In this document: positions 17,217 through 24,818 of the stretch, piece by piece | Layout of the letters: each line of letters opens with the position of its first letter | Position numbering within the stretch: position 1 is the stretch's first letter | The notes under the pieces: generated by a model | What the model was told of the DNA's origin: nothing | What the model saw: the letters and a program-made list of their open reading frames with translations, nothing else | Database searches by the model: none | Made by a program: the position numbers and the translations under genes | Source: an uncultured Pseudomonadota bacterium | GTDB lineage: Bacteria > Myxococcota_A > UBA796 > SXON01 | Direction: 5' to 3' | DNA: 50,757 bases | Assembly (NCBI GenBank): GCA_903891165.1 | Contig: CAITDR010000048.1 | Span: forward strand, 1 to 50,757

Positions 17217-19084
17217 GGCGCCAGGGCCAGAACCGAAATAGGTGGTTCTTCCTCCAAAATTTCCCCAAGTGGCGCCAAAATCAGGTCGTAGTCTGACCCC
17301 ACTTCTGACAGGTGAGCCCGTGGAGGCAACATCGTGAGGAGCACCCCCCGCTGACGAAGGGACTCGGCCACCCGCTCCACCGCCGCGTTTTGCGCCAGAA
17401 TCAACACCTTCTCGACCTTTTCCATGCCACGATCTACGAGAATTCCCACATCGCAGGGGCTATCGGCAAGCACCTTCCCCACGATACCCCCCAAAAGATC
17501 GCGCCCCAACATCGCCCGGTGAGTGCCCAAGAGCAGAAGCGGCACCTCTTTTTCTTCGGCCACCCGGCAGATGTCCTCGCCGGGGGAGGAGGAGGCAAAG
17601 GCCAGGTTCTCCACCTGGATCCCCAGCTCTTCCGCACAGGTGCCCACGGCATCCAGCGCCTGCGGATCCTCGGGATCCGCCTGGATGCGCAGGTACACGG
17701 AGGGGCGATCGGCCGGGAGCAGGTGCAGTGCCAAGAGCGCCTGGCGCGGGTCGAGGCGGAGGCTGTGGGCCAGACGCACCATCGCAGGGGCAATGGCAGG
17801 ATCAGCGATGCAGATCATACAGCGGTAGCTGGTCTGCACAGCCGACGGCGGCGCCAGCACCTCCGAAAGCATCTTTTCGCGGGGGTAGATCCACTCCAAG
17901 AGCGGGCTGGTGATCCAGGTGGTGACCAGCGCCATGATCACCATCATCGTAAAGAGGCGCGGCGAGATTACACCCAGATCCAGGCCGATATTCAGAACGA
18001 TCAGCTCCATCAGACCACGGGTATTCATCAGGATCCCGATGGCCCCAGACTCCCGCCAGGTCATTCCGGTCAGCCGGGCCGCCACCGCACTTCCCCCGAA
18101 TTTTCCCGCACATGCAACAAAAATAATCCCCAGACAGGTGAGAGCATCCCCCCAGGTGGAGACCAGACCGATCTGAGTGCGCAGCCCCGAGCAGGCGAAA
18201 AAAAGCGGCAGCAGGACGATCGTAACAAAGTCTTCGATCTTCGCCGCCAGTGCGTGGGTGAAGCCACGGTCACGGGGCATCACCGAGCCCATCAAAAATC
18301 CACCGAAGAGCGCATGGATGCCGATCCACTCGGTGATGATCGCCGAAAGCAGGAGCCCCAGAAAGAAAAAGGCCACCAGCTCAGAGGAAATATCCTGGCC
18401 CTCCTTTGGCCCCAGTCGTGCCAGAAGAGGGCGTACACCCAGCAACATGATTGCCATGTACGCCAGCGTACAAAGGGTGGTCACCGCCGCAGTGCCCAGC
18501 CCCGCCGAGCTGGCGAAGGCCACCACAAAGGCGAGAATACACCAAGCGGTCACGTCGTTGAGTGCGGCACAGGCCAGAGAGATCGCACCCACTTTGGTAG
18601 AAATCAACGACTTTTCGGTCAGGATGCGCGCCAGGACCGGAAAGGCGGTGATGCTCATGGCCGCACCCATGAACAGGGCAAAGGAAGGAAGATCGGCATT
18701 TGCGGGGGCCAGACGCTCATGCAGCGGAAAAGCCAGCCCCACGCCCATCACAAAGGGCACCACGATCGAGGCGTTGGAGATCAGGAAGGCCGAAGCACCG
18801 CGCCCCTCCAACAGCTTCGGATCGAATTCCAACCCCACAAGAAACATAAAAAATACAAGACCAAGCTGGCTGATCAGGTTCAAAACCCCCAAAGAGCTGG
18901 CCGGAAACAGTGTATCCATGGCCTCGGGCCAGAGCAGGCCCAAGAGCGAAGGACCAAGGGCAATCCCAGCAACTACCTCGGCGATTACCGATGGCTGCCC
19001 CAGCCGGGCCACCACCCGCGTAAGCAACCGGCTGGCCAGCAGAATGCAGGCGAGCTGGAGGAGGAGGAGGGGGAGCGGGTGCAT
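17165..19084 (-). CDS. Cation:proton antiporter (CPA2/KefB-like) with C-terminal universal-stress-like domain
   Basis: The 639-residue protein has 12-13 hydrophobic segments across residues 1-390 with CPA2 motifs: GQPSVIAEVVAGIALGPSLL, FMFLVGLEFDP, GAAMSITAFPVLARILTE, CAALNDVTAWCILAFVV (the Asn-Asp ion site) and NTRGLMELIVLNIGLDLG. Residues 405-630 are soluble and look like one or two USP-type folds (PLLLLGTHRAMLGRDLLGG). It should exchange H+ for Na+ or K+ at the inner membrane. The C-terminus runs 52 bp into the convergent gene at 15903-17216, giving a Ser/His-rich tail that is probably not conserved. Confidence 0.88.
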   Translation of the reverse strand: MHPLPLLLLQLACILLASRLLTRVVARLGQPSVIAEVVAGIALGPSLLGLLWPEAMDTLFPASSLGVLNLISQLGLVFFMFLVGLEFDPKLLEGRGASAFLISNASIVVPFVMGVGLAFPLHERLAPANADLPSFALFMGAAMSITAFPVLARILTEKSLISTKVGAISLACAALNDVTAWCILAFVVAFASSAGLGTAAVTTLCTLAYMAIMLLGVRPLLARLGPKEGQDISSELVAFFFLGLLLSAIITEWIGIHALFGGFLMGSVMPRDRGFTHALAAKIEDFVTIVLLPLFFACSGLRTQIGLVSTWGDALTCLGIIFVACAGKFGGSAVAARLTGMTWRESGAIGILMNTRGLMELIVLNIGLDLGVISPRLFTMMVIMALVTTWITSPLLEWIYPREKMLSEVLAPPSAVQTSYRCMICIADPAIAPAMVRLAHSLRLDPRQALLALHLLPADRPSVYLRIQADPEDPQALDAVGTCAEELGIQVENLAFASSSPGEDICRVAEEKEVPLLLLGTHRAMLGRDLLGGIVGKVLADSPCDVGILVDRGMEKVEKVLILAQNAAVERVAESLRQRGVLLTMLPPRAHLSEVGSDYDLILAPLGEILEEEPPISVLALAPHSPNSHSATLPSSTVG

Positions 19085-19162
19085 CCTTCTCCCTAACCCG
19101 GATCGGTCGGAGATGCAGATTCTCGTCTATCCATACAAGCAAGGCCGGTTTTTCATCACCCC

Positions 19163-19190
19163 TTGCCAGGGCATGCGGAGCAGGTTATCC
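19163..19190 (+). promoter_or_regulatory. Candidate sigma70-type promoter of tRNA-Val
   Basis: TTGCCA at 19163-19168 and TTATCC at 19185-19190 are separated by 16 bp, and the tRNA begins 10 bp later. Spacing and position fit a stable-RNA promoter; the hexamers are imperfect. Confidence 0.4.
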
Positions 19191-19199
19191 TTCAGGAAT

Positions 19200-19272
19200 A
19201 GGCGGATAGCTCAGTTGGAAGAGCAGTGCCCTTACAAGGCACGGGTCGCAGGTTCAAGCCCTGTTCCGCCTA
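19200..19272 (+). tRNA. tRNA-Val (UAC)
   Basis: A full cloverleaf folds. The acceptor AGGCGGA pairs with TCCGCCT, the D arm is GCTC/GAGC, the anticodon stem GTGCC/GGCAC carries loop CTTACAA with anticodon UAC, the T arm is GCAGG/CCTGT with loop TTCAAGC, and the discriminator is A. CCA is not encoded. Confidence 0.95.
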
Positions 19273-19382
19273 CTTCTTCCTCCCTCTTTGGCCAGCGGCA
19301 AAAAATTTTGCTGCCCTCCCTTGCAGCCACAAAGGAGTCGGTTAATAGGGAGGAGCTTTGGGCGTCAGCTCAATGCGGTTAT

Positions 19383-19459
19383 GGAGCGGTAGTTAAGTCG
19401 GTTATAACGCCAGCCTGTCACGCTGGAGGCCGCGAGTTCAAGTCTCGTCCGCTCCGCCA
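19383..19459 (+). tRNA. tRNA-Asp (GUC)
   Basis: The acceptor GGAGCGG pairs with CCGCTCC. The anticodon stem CCAGC/GCTGG holds loop CTGTCAC with anticodon GUC, the T stem is CGAGT-type with the usual TTCAAGT loop, the discriminator is G, and CCA is encoded. It lies 110 bp after tRNA-Val and is followed at once by a terminator. An unrecognised cassette starts about 115 bp downstream. Confidence 0.95.
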
Positions 19460-19463
19460 TCCT

Positions 19464-19501
19464 GAACCCTCGGTCCGAAAGGTCCGGGGGTTCTTGCTTT
19501 T
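19464..19501 (+). terminator. Rho-independent terminator after the tRNA genes
   Basis: GAACCCTCGGTCC pairs with GGTCCGGGGGTTC across a GAAA tetraloop, with one G-U pair and one mismatch. TTGCTTTT follows. Confidence 0.8.
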
Positions 19502-19573
19502 GGGGGGTCGGGGGGTGCCCTTCGCCGCTGCTGGAGCTTGACGGGGACACCGATCGTTTCTATACTGAAAGTC

Positions 19574-19891
19574 ATGCCCGCTCCGCAGTCCCTGGATGTA
19601 CACGTTGCCCTATGCGTTGGCGGGAAGAGAGCCTCCGGGTTCTTGGTCGGCTTTTCCGGGGTGCAACCGCGTTTCCGCCTGGACGCGGCGTTTGGCGCGA
19701 CGACAAGACATCCGATCTGGTCTTCGATGACACGGTGATGGTCACCTGCTACGTCCCCGCTGCCGCTCTGGACCGGGAGGCGATGGCGACGCTTCGTACA
19801 TTCCTTCATCGCCTCGGTCGGGAAGGAAATCAAGGGGGAGGTTGGCGTCGTGATCGGAAGCGAGTACTTTGGAATCACTGAGTTTGATTAA
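19574..19891 (+). pseudogene. Unrecognised small gene with two compensating frame disruptions
   Basis: The ATG at 19574 opens a natural-looking frame (SLDVHVALCVGGKRASGF). Around 19690 the protein-like sequence moves to another frame (DDKTSDLVFDD, VTCYVPAAALDREAMATLRT). Near the G5 run at about 19823 it returns to the first frame, ending EVGVVIGSEYFGITEFD and TAA at 19889-19891. Start and stop share a frame, 106 codons apart including the stop. Read straight, the first frame stops at 19736. Either two single-base indels have killed the gene or both are sequencing errors. The intact product would be about 105 residues, with no family recognised. The stop is 13 bp before the next ATG, so this is the first gene of a cassette. 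Confidence 0.5.
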
Positions 19892-19904
19892 GAGGAGGTA
19901 CGAT

Positions 19905-20273
19905 ATGGGACATCCCGATAGCAACCCTGCTGGCGCGGCCATTGCCACGGCTTTGGGTGCCAGTCGCCGCATTCCCGTGAGCACCGACGCACAAGGACCG
20001 CTTGGCCTGGTTCAGCTTCGCTCCGAGCTAGCGCTCCGCCTCCAGTCTGACGGCGGGCGGCCGACCGACCCGGCATGGACCATTCGGAGAATTGTGCCAT
20101 TTCGACCTGCGGGCTGGGCGGAACTGCAGGAGTTTGCCGCTCGGCTGACAGCCCAGGGCCGGTCCGTAAGTCCCGCGCAGCTCGCAGCACTGCTGATTGA
20201 GCGAGGTCTGGCTCAACTGGAGGAGGGGGTTGCCCGCGAGGGAGACTCGGCACTTCGTGCGGTGGTGGGATGA
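19905..20273 (+). CDS. Small protein with possible ribbon-helix-helix-like C-terminus
   Basis: The 122-residue product starts at an ATG with an excellent AGAGGAGGT ribosome site. Residues 60-110 read as a strand (IRRIVPFRP) and two helices (WAELQEFAARLTAQG, SPAQLAALLIERGLAQLEE), a plausible ribbon-helix-helix arrangement. The match is by pattern only. The following gene starts inside its 3' end, an arrangement common for toxin-antitoxin or regulator-partner pairs. No family was recognised. Confidence 0.65.
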   Translation: MGHPDSNPAGAAIATALGASRRIPVSTDAQGPLGLVQLRSELALRLQSDGGRPTDPAWTIRRIVPFRPAGWAELQEFAARLTAQGRSVSPAQLAALLIERGLAQLEEGVAREGDSALRAVVG

Positions 20274-20652
20274 CGTCGCTGGCAGGGGGCGGGTCGCCTT
20301 GATCGAGAACCACACGGGCGATTCCCGTGGAGCCCTCCGCCGCTGGCACGCCTTCATCGTGGCCGCCGGTCGATTCGCAGGGTGGCTCGTCGAGTACCAT
20401 CCTGGTGGAGCATACGCTGGCGCGGGCTCTTCGGTGGACTTTGTTCACGACCACGTGGCGGCCCAACTCTGCGCCTGGCCGAGCGGCTGCATCGATACCT
20501 ACACCATGCGTATTCCCGAAGACCCGGAGCCGGTGTACGGCCACGTCGAGGTCGATTCCGAGGAGGCCATCGGCGCCTACGCACGTGCGTTCGAGGAGCA
20601 GGTGCTTGCGCTACGACGGAACAACTCTCCCTTCACCTCTGAGGCCAGCTAA
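20257..20652 (+). CDS. Unrecognised protein, third gene of the post-tRNA cassette
   Basis: From the GTG at 20257 the product is 131 residues. Alternative starts are an ATG at 20197 (77-bp overlap) and a TTG at 20299. The sequence is soluble and mixed, with many Trp, His and acidic residues (ALRRWHAFIVAAGRFAGWL, GSSVDFVHDHVAAQLCAW, VEVDSEEAIGAYARAFEEQV). No catalytic motif was recognised. It is tightly linked to the gene at 19905. Its last 20 bp overlap the convergent ASCH gene. Confidence 0.6.
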   Translation: MRWWDDVAGRGRVALIENHTGDSRGALRRWHAFIVAAGRFAGWLVEYHPGGAYAGAGSSVDFVHDHVAAQLCAWPSGCIDTYTMRIPEDPEPVYGHVEVDSEEAIGAYARAFEEQVLALRRNNSPFTSEAS

Positions 20653-21085
20653 AAGCCGAGCGCCCCTCCCCACCCAGATCCTCCACCATCACAAAGCGCT
20701 CGCAGACCAGCTCCATCTCCGGCGTAAAGCCTCCGTTCCGCGCAAAATAGGCGGCATGGCCCTGCTGCCAGCCCTCCAGGCTGTCGTCCTCGCCCTCCGA
20801 AAGCGCAAAATCGGCGTCTACCTCACAGAAGCGGCGGATGGTCACCTCGACCGTGTGGATCACCAGCGCGGGGCGGCCATCCCACTCCAGAGCGATGTCG
20901 CGGCGGCCGACGGCGGGCAGGACTTCGCCCTCGGCGGAATAGTCCCGTAGAGCGCCGCAGGTCGCCGTCTTTTTGCCGGAACGAACCAGGGCGAGGAGCC
21001 GGTCGGAGAGCACCTCGCTGTCGCCAAAAACGAAGGTCGTGGCATCGGGATAGCGGGCGCGTAAGGCGGCGGGAATTTCCGTCAC
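20633..21085 (-). CDS. ASCH domain protein
   Basis: The 150-residue product has features of the ASCH superfamily: an N-terminal YPDATTFVFGDS, then SGKKTATCGAL, the small-residue/lysine nucleic-acid-binding motif, and PALVIHTVEVTIRRFCEVD. Relatives bind RNA or act as small amidohydrolases; the substrate here is unknown. The GTG start at 21085 abuts the TAA of the cupin gene, so the two are co-transcribed. Confidence 0.8.
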   Translation of the reverse strand: MTEIPAALRARYPDATTFVFGDSEVLSDRLLALVRSGKKTATCGALRDYSAEGEVLPAVGRRDIALEWDGRPALVIHTVEVTIRRFCEVDADFALSEGEDDSLEGWQQGHAAYFARNGGFTPEMELVCERFVMVEDLGGEGRSAFSWPQR

Positions 21086-21577
21086 TTACTCACCTTTCCA
21101 GTAGTCTACGCGGCTGTCTTCGTCGAAGAAGCCGGAGAAGGTGGCCTCCTGGGGGCGGGTGCCGGGCAGTCTTCCGCCGACGGCGCCGAATTTCCCGGAG
21201 TCGGGGTACTGAAAGATGTCGGTATCGATGGTGGTGCTGACTGCAAAATAGCGCAGCTCGATCGTCCCGGTATTGATGAGCTGATGTGCCGGACCACCCG
21301 CCGGGCAGCTGATGCAGTCCCCCGCCCGCACCGGCCAGCTCTGCTCGCCGAAGCGGAGTGTCCCCTCGCCTTCCAGGATCAAAAACATCTCCTCGTTGGC
21401 GTGGTGGTTGTGAAAGGGGAAGGCTCTTTTTCCGGGCGGCACCACGGTCAGGTTGTAGCCAAGTTTTTTAGCACCCACCAGCGGCCCAATGGGCGCCATC
21501 CGGGCTTCAAAATGCTCGCCGTGCTGGTTGGTCCGCGTAAAAGGGGCTTCGAAGAGGTTGATGAAGGGTTTTTCCAA
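21086..21577 (-). CDS. Single-domain cupin protein
   Basis: Both cupin motifs are present: FPFHNHHANEEMFLILEG (metal His-x-His and Glu), then GDCISCPAGGPAHQLINTG with the third His. The fold is a small beta-barrel, often a sugar isomerase-like or oxygenase-like enzyme; the substrate cannot be told. The frame is open much further upstream but reads as low-complexity sequence there. I place the start at TTG 21577 because GAGG lies 8-9 bases before it and similarity-like sequence begins there (163 residues). It is divergent from the CDF transporter, 129 bp away. Confidence 0.78.
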   Translation of the reverse strand: MEKPFINLFEAPFTRTNQHGEHFEARMAPIGPLVGAKKLGYNLTVVPPGKRAFPFHNHHANEEMFLILEGEGTLRFGEQSWPVRAGDCISCPAGGPAHQLINTGTIELRYFAVSTTIDTDIFQYPDSGKFGAVGGRLPGTRPQEATFSGFFDEDSRVDYWKGE

Positions 21578-21706
21578 TTTTTCGACCTCGGAGCACCTGC
21601 TACTAACGAAGCGGGCGACGGATGCCACCCCAGAGGCGCTATCGGTGCGCGGGGCCGCGGCCGCTGCCCGTGGCGACAGCCCGCATCCGGGGTGATAGGG
21701 AGCGGT

Positions 21707-22738
21707 ATGTCTGGTGCCTCCCGCGAAGACCTCGACGGCGCCCACGCGCATCACCATGGGCATGGCCACGATCACGGCCATGCACATGAGCATGGACACC
21801 CTCCCGTTTCTTCGGTTCCAGCCCCAGACAAACACCACTCGGTTGCGTTGGACCATGGCCACAGCCACGCGCACGGCCCCGTCGAGGGGCGCGAGGGTAA
21901 GCTGGCGGCCACCCTGGCCTTGGTCCTGGTTTGGATGGCCGTAGAGGCCCTTGGTGGCTGGTTTTCAGGATCCCTCGCCTTGTTGGCGGACGCCGGCCAC
22001 ATGCTCTCCGATGCGGCAGCATTGGGGATCACCCTTTTTGCGGTACGTATGGCGCGCTGGCCCGCAAGTGCCCAGCACACCTACGGCTTTCATCGTGCCG
22101 AAATCCTGGCTGCCTTCCTGAATGCTTCGGCACTATTGCTCCTTTCCCTAGGCATCCTCTATGAGGCTTGGGAGCGTATCTGGCTGCCGACGCCGCTTGC
22201 GGGGCCCATGGTTGTTGGCGTTGCGACGGTGGGCCTTCTGGTGAACCTGTTAAGTCTCAAGCTTTTGGGGCACCACCATGCGGACGATCTGAACCTTCGC
22301 AGTGCCTGGCTCCATGTGGCCTCCGATGCACTGGGTTCGGTGGCGGCCATTCTTGCGGGTCTTTCGGCCTGGACCCTGGGTTGGACCTGGGTAGATCCGG
22401 CGGCCTCGGCGCTGATCGCCCTGTTGGTACTCCGCTCGGGCTGGCAGCTCTTGGACGAGTCCTTGGCGGTGCTGATGGAGCGGGCGCCGGCGCGGGTGGA
22501 TGTGGGACGGTTGCGGGAGCGTTTGCTTGCGCAGCAAGGGGTGGAAGGAGTTCATGACCTTCATGTTTGGAGCCTCTCCTCTGGCCTGATTGCCATGAGC
22601 GGGCATGTGGTGACGGCACAGCAGAGTCCGGAGCTTCTCTGCGCTCTTCGTGAGCTTCTTCGGTCCGAGTTTGGAATCGGCCATGTGACCCTTCAACTGG
22701 AGCCGGCCGCCTGTTCTGAGCCCGAGCTGCACCCTTGA
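21707..22738 (+). CDS. Cation diffusion facilitator (zinc/cobalt efflux, CzcD/ZitB type)
   Basis: The 343-residue protein opens with a His-rich segment (residues 12-60, repeats such as HAHHHGHGHDHGHAHEHGH) that can bind metal. Six TM helices follow. The HxxxD-type sites are in LLADAGHMLSDAAAL and LHVASDALGS, and a cytoplasmic C-terminal domain contains VHDLHVWSLSSG. It should export Zn2+ or a similar ion with proton exchange at the inner membrane. GGGAGCGGT precedes the ATG. The stop overlaps the next start as TTGA. Confidence 0.93.
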   Translation: MSGASREDLDGAHAHHHGHGHDHGHAHEHGHPPVSSVPAPDKHHSVALDHGHSHAHGPVEGREGKLAATLALVLVWMAVEALGGWFSGSLALLADAGHMLSDAAALGITLFAVRMARWPASAQHTYGFHRAEILAAFLNASALLLLSLGILYEAWERIWLPTPLAGPMVVGVATVGLLVNLLSLKLLGHHHADDLNLRSAWLHVASDALGSVAAILAGLSAWTLGWTWVDPAASALIALLVLRSGWQLLDESLAVLMERAPARVDVGRLRERLLAQQGVEGVHDLHVWSLSSGLIAMSGHVVTAQQSPELLCALRELLRSEFGIGHVTLQLEPAACSEPELHP

Positions 22739-23907
22739 GCTGGAAGCCGAACCGCAACGTCTGGGCGCTGAGCCTGACGTCGCTTTTGACCGATGTTTCC
22801 TCGGAGATGGTTTTACCGCTTCTTCCTTCTTTTATTACCACAGTGTTGGGCGGCGGGCCAGCCGCTCTGGGGCGTATGGAGGGCGTCGCCGAGGCAGTGT
22901 CCTCCCTGCTGAAGCTCTGGTCGGGCCGGCAGGTGGATGGGGGCCGTCCCTGTAGGCCCTGGATCCTGGCGGGTTACGGACTTTCTGGCTTTATCCGACC
23001 TTTTATGGGGATGGCGGGCTCCACAAATGCGGTGGTTTTGATCCGTGCGGGCGACCGGGTGGGCAAGGGGCTGCGCACCAGTCCGCGGGATGTTTTGTTG
23101 GGGGCGGCGGCACCGCCGGAGCATCGGGCGCAGGTTTTCAGCTTTCACCGTGCCATGGACCACGCGGGGGCGGTGATCGGCTCCCTTCTGGGCTGGGTGG
23201 CACTATCCTATTTTCAGTGGGATCTACGAACCATCTTCTATGCGGCGGCCTTGCCGGGGCTGCTGGCCTTCGGTGTGCTCCTTTTTGGGCTGCGCGAGGA
23301 GCCGCGTCCCGAGGAAAAACCCAGGAAGGTGGAGGAGGAGGGAGGTCTGCCCAGGACTTTTTGGTGGTTCCTGGCCGCGACGGCGGTGCTGGCCCTGGGG
23401 GCAGGCTCGGAGGGCTTTTTATTGTTGGCGGCAGGAGGCTCGGATGTACCGCTGAGCGGCCTTCCGCTCCTCTGGATGGGCCTTCATATCGTGAAGTCGA
23501 TCTCTTCTTTGTGGGCGGGACCTGTGGCCGATCGCCTGGGCCATATGGGAATATTCCTATCGGGAAAACTGGTACATATCCTGGTATTCATCGGTTTTGC
23601 CTATGTAAGCCTGCCCCTGGGGGTGGTGGCTCTATTTTTGATCCATGGCCTGCATCATGGCCTGGCGGAGGGCTCCGAGAAGGCGCTGGTGGCCGACTGG
23701 GTGCCGCATGCACTCCGGGGACGGGCATTTGGGGCCTGGAACCTTGTGACTGGTCTCTTCGCCCTGCCAGCGGCGGTGGGCTTTGGGATGCTCTGGGAAG
23801 AGGTGAGTCGTCCGGCAGCATTTTTGGTAGCGGTGGTCCTCAGTCTTGTTGGAATGGGGATGATGCTTTGGATCCGTCGTCTACCCCGCAACCTGAATGT
23901 TGCCTGA
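22735..23907 (+). CDS. MFS transporter
   Basis: The 390-residue protein has about 11-12 TM helices in two halves and an MFS-type loop after helix 2 (LWSGRQVDGGRPCRPW). It also has RAGDRVGKGLRTSPRDVLLG and a second-half GPVADRLGHMG. The early SSEMVLPLLPSF pattern is shared with a bacterial MFS subgroup of unknown substrate. The TTG start at 22735 overlaps the CDF stop, so both transporters are translationally coupled. The last 68 bp overlap the convergent amidotransferase gene. Confidence 0.88.
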   Translation: MSWKPNRNVWALSLTSLLTDVSSEMVLPLLPSFITTVLGGGPAALGRMEGVAEAVSSLLKLWSGRQVDGGRPCRPWILAGYGLSGFIRPFMGMAGSTNAVVLIRAGDRVGKGLRTSPRDVLLGAAAPPEHRAQVFSFHRAMDHAGAVIGSLLGWVALSYFQWDLRTIFYAAALPGLLAFGVLLFGLREEPRPEEKPRKVEEEGGLPRTFWWFLAATAVLALGAGSEGFLLLAAGGSDVPLSGLPLLWMGLHIVKSISSLWAGPVADRLGHMGIFLSGKLVHILVFIGFAYVSLPLGVVALFLIHGLHHGLAEGSEKALVADWVPHALRGRAFGAWNLVTGLFALPAAVGFGMLWEEVSRPAAFLVAVVLSLVGMGMMLWIRRLPRNLNVA

Positions 23908-24664
23908 CCGACGGTGGCGGGGGGCGCTCCGGGGATGCCAGAGCGCCTGGCCTCCTCCTCCCACAGCTCTCCACCAACTTGGAAAACAAAGGTCCATCTA
24001 GCCATTCGGGGTGCCACTGCACACCGATGGCGAAGGGATGCCCCACAACCACCGCCGCCTCGATCACCGCGTCCGGCGCCCAGGCCACCGGCGTCAGCGC
24101 GCCAACCCGATCGATCGCCTGATGGTGAGTGGAGTTCACCATTTCAGGAAAATACTCTTTCCAGGAAGATTGTGACCGAATCGGATGCCAGGGGATGGCG
24201 GGATCCGTGGGCTGCTCATGTTCCAGAGCACCCGGCATAAGGCTGCCGATGTCCTGGATCAACGTCCCCCCACTTGCGACAGCCATCACTTGAAGGCCGC
24301 CGCAGATCCCAAGGATGGGTATGCCCTTTTCCATGGCCGTAGCGGCCAGCTTCAGCTCCATCCCGGCGCGAGCCTCGTCCACACCGTCCAGGCGACCCAG
24401 GATGGGCTGCCCGTAGTGGCGGGGGTCTATGTCGGCGGCGCCGCCGGTGACCACCAGACCGTCCACAAGGCCCAGGAGAGCCGTCGCATCAGGGTCGCCC
24501 GGGGGGACGAGGAGGACCGCGGCCCCGGCCTCCCTGAGCCGCTCCACGATGCGCTCGTAGACATAGGCTTCGGCCCGCGACGGCCGCACGCGCCCTTTGG
24601 AGGACGAGGCTTCGGGGCGGGGTGCACGATGATCGGTGGTCACCAGGACAACAGGACGCGCCAT
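23840..24664 (-). CDS. Class I glutamine amidotransferase-like gamma-glutamyl hydrolase (peptidase C26, PuuD-like)
   Basis: The 274-residue enzyme has the nucleophile elbow GICGGLQVM (Cys), the His-Glu pair in GVQWHPEW, and the family VTGGAADIDPRHYG near the start. PuuD-like enzymes hydrolyse gamma-glutamyl-GABA or related amides in the cytosol. The final 35 or so residues are Pro/Ser/Gly-rich and encoded within the 68-bp overlap with the MFS gene and just before it. They look like an extension gained by loss of an earlier stop. Confidence 0.88.
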   Translation of the reverse strand: MARPVVLVTTDHRAPRPEASSSKGRVRPSRAEAYVYERIVERLREAGAAVLLVPPGDPDATALLGLVDGLVVTGGAADIDPRHYGQPILGRLDGVDEARAGMELKLAATAMEKGIPILGICGGLQVMAVASGGTLIQDIGSLMPGALEHEQPTDPAIPWHPIRSQSSWKEYFPEMVNSTHHQAIDRVGALTPVAWAPDAVIEAAVVVGHPFAIGVQWHPEWLDGPLFSKLVESCGRRRPGALASPERPPPPSVRQHSGCGVDDGSKASSPFQQD

Positions 24665-24818
24665 ATGCGGAGCTATCGCGGGGCAGAGATCTGCGCCCGT
24701 TGCGAATTATCTGGATGTGCCTGTGCGCCCCGGTTCTTACGGATCTACGCCCTCCGTCATTAAGAGCGGATTCGCAGTTGACCTGCCAAGCCTTCGCCGG
24801 TAATTTGAACGAACGCCG

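Noticed and set aside
19383-20652. Attachment-site duplication of the tRNA-Asp 3' end
   Set aside because: I looked for a repeat of the last 20 or so tRNA bases downstream and saw none in the window, so integration at this tRNA is not supported directly.
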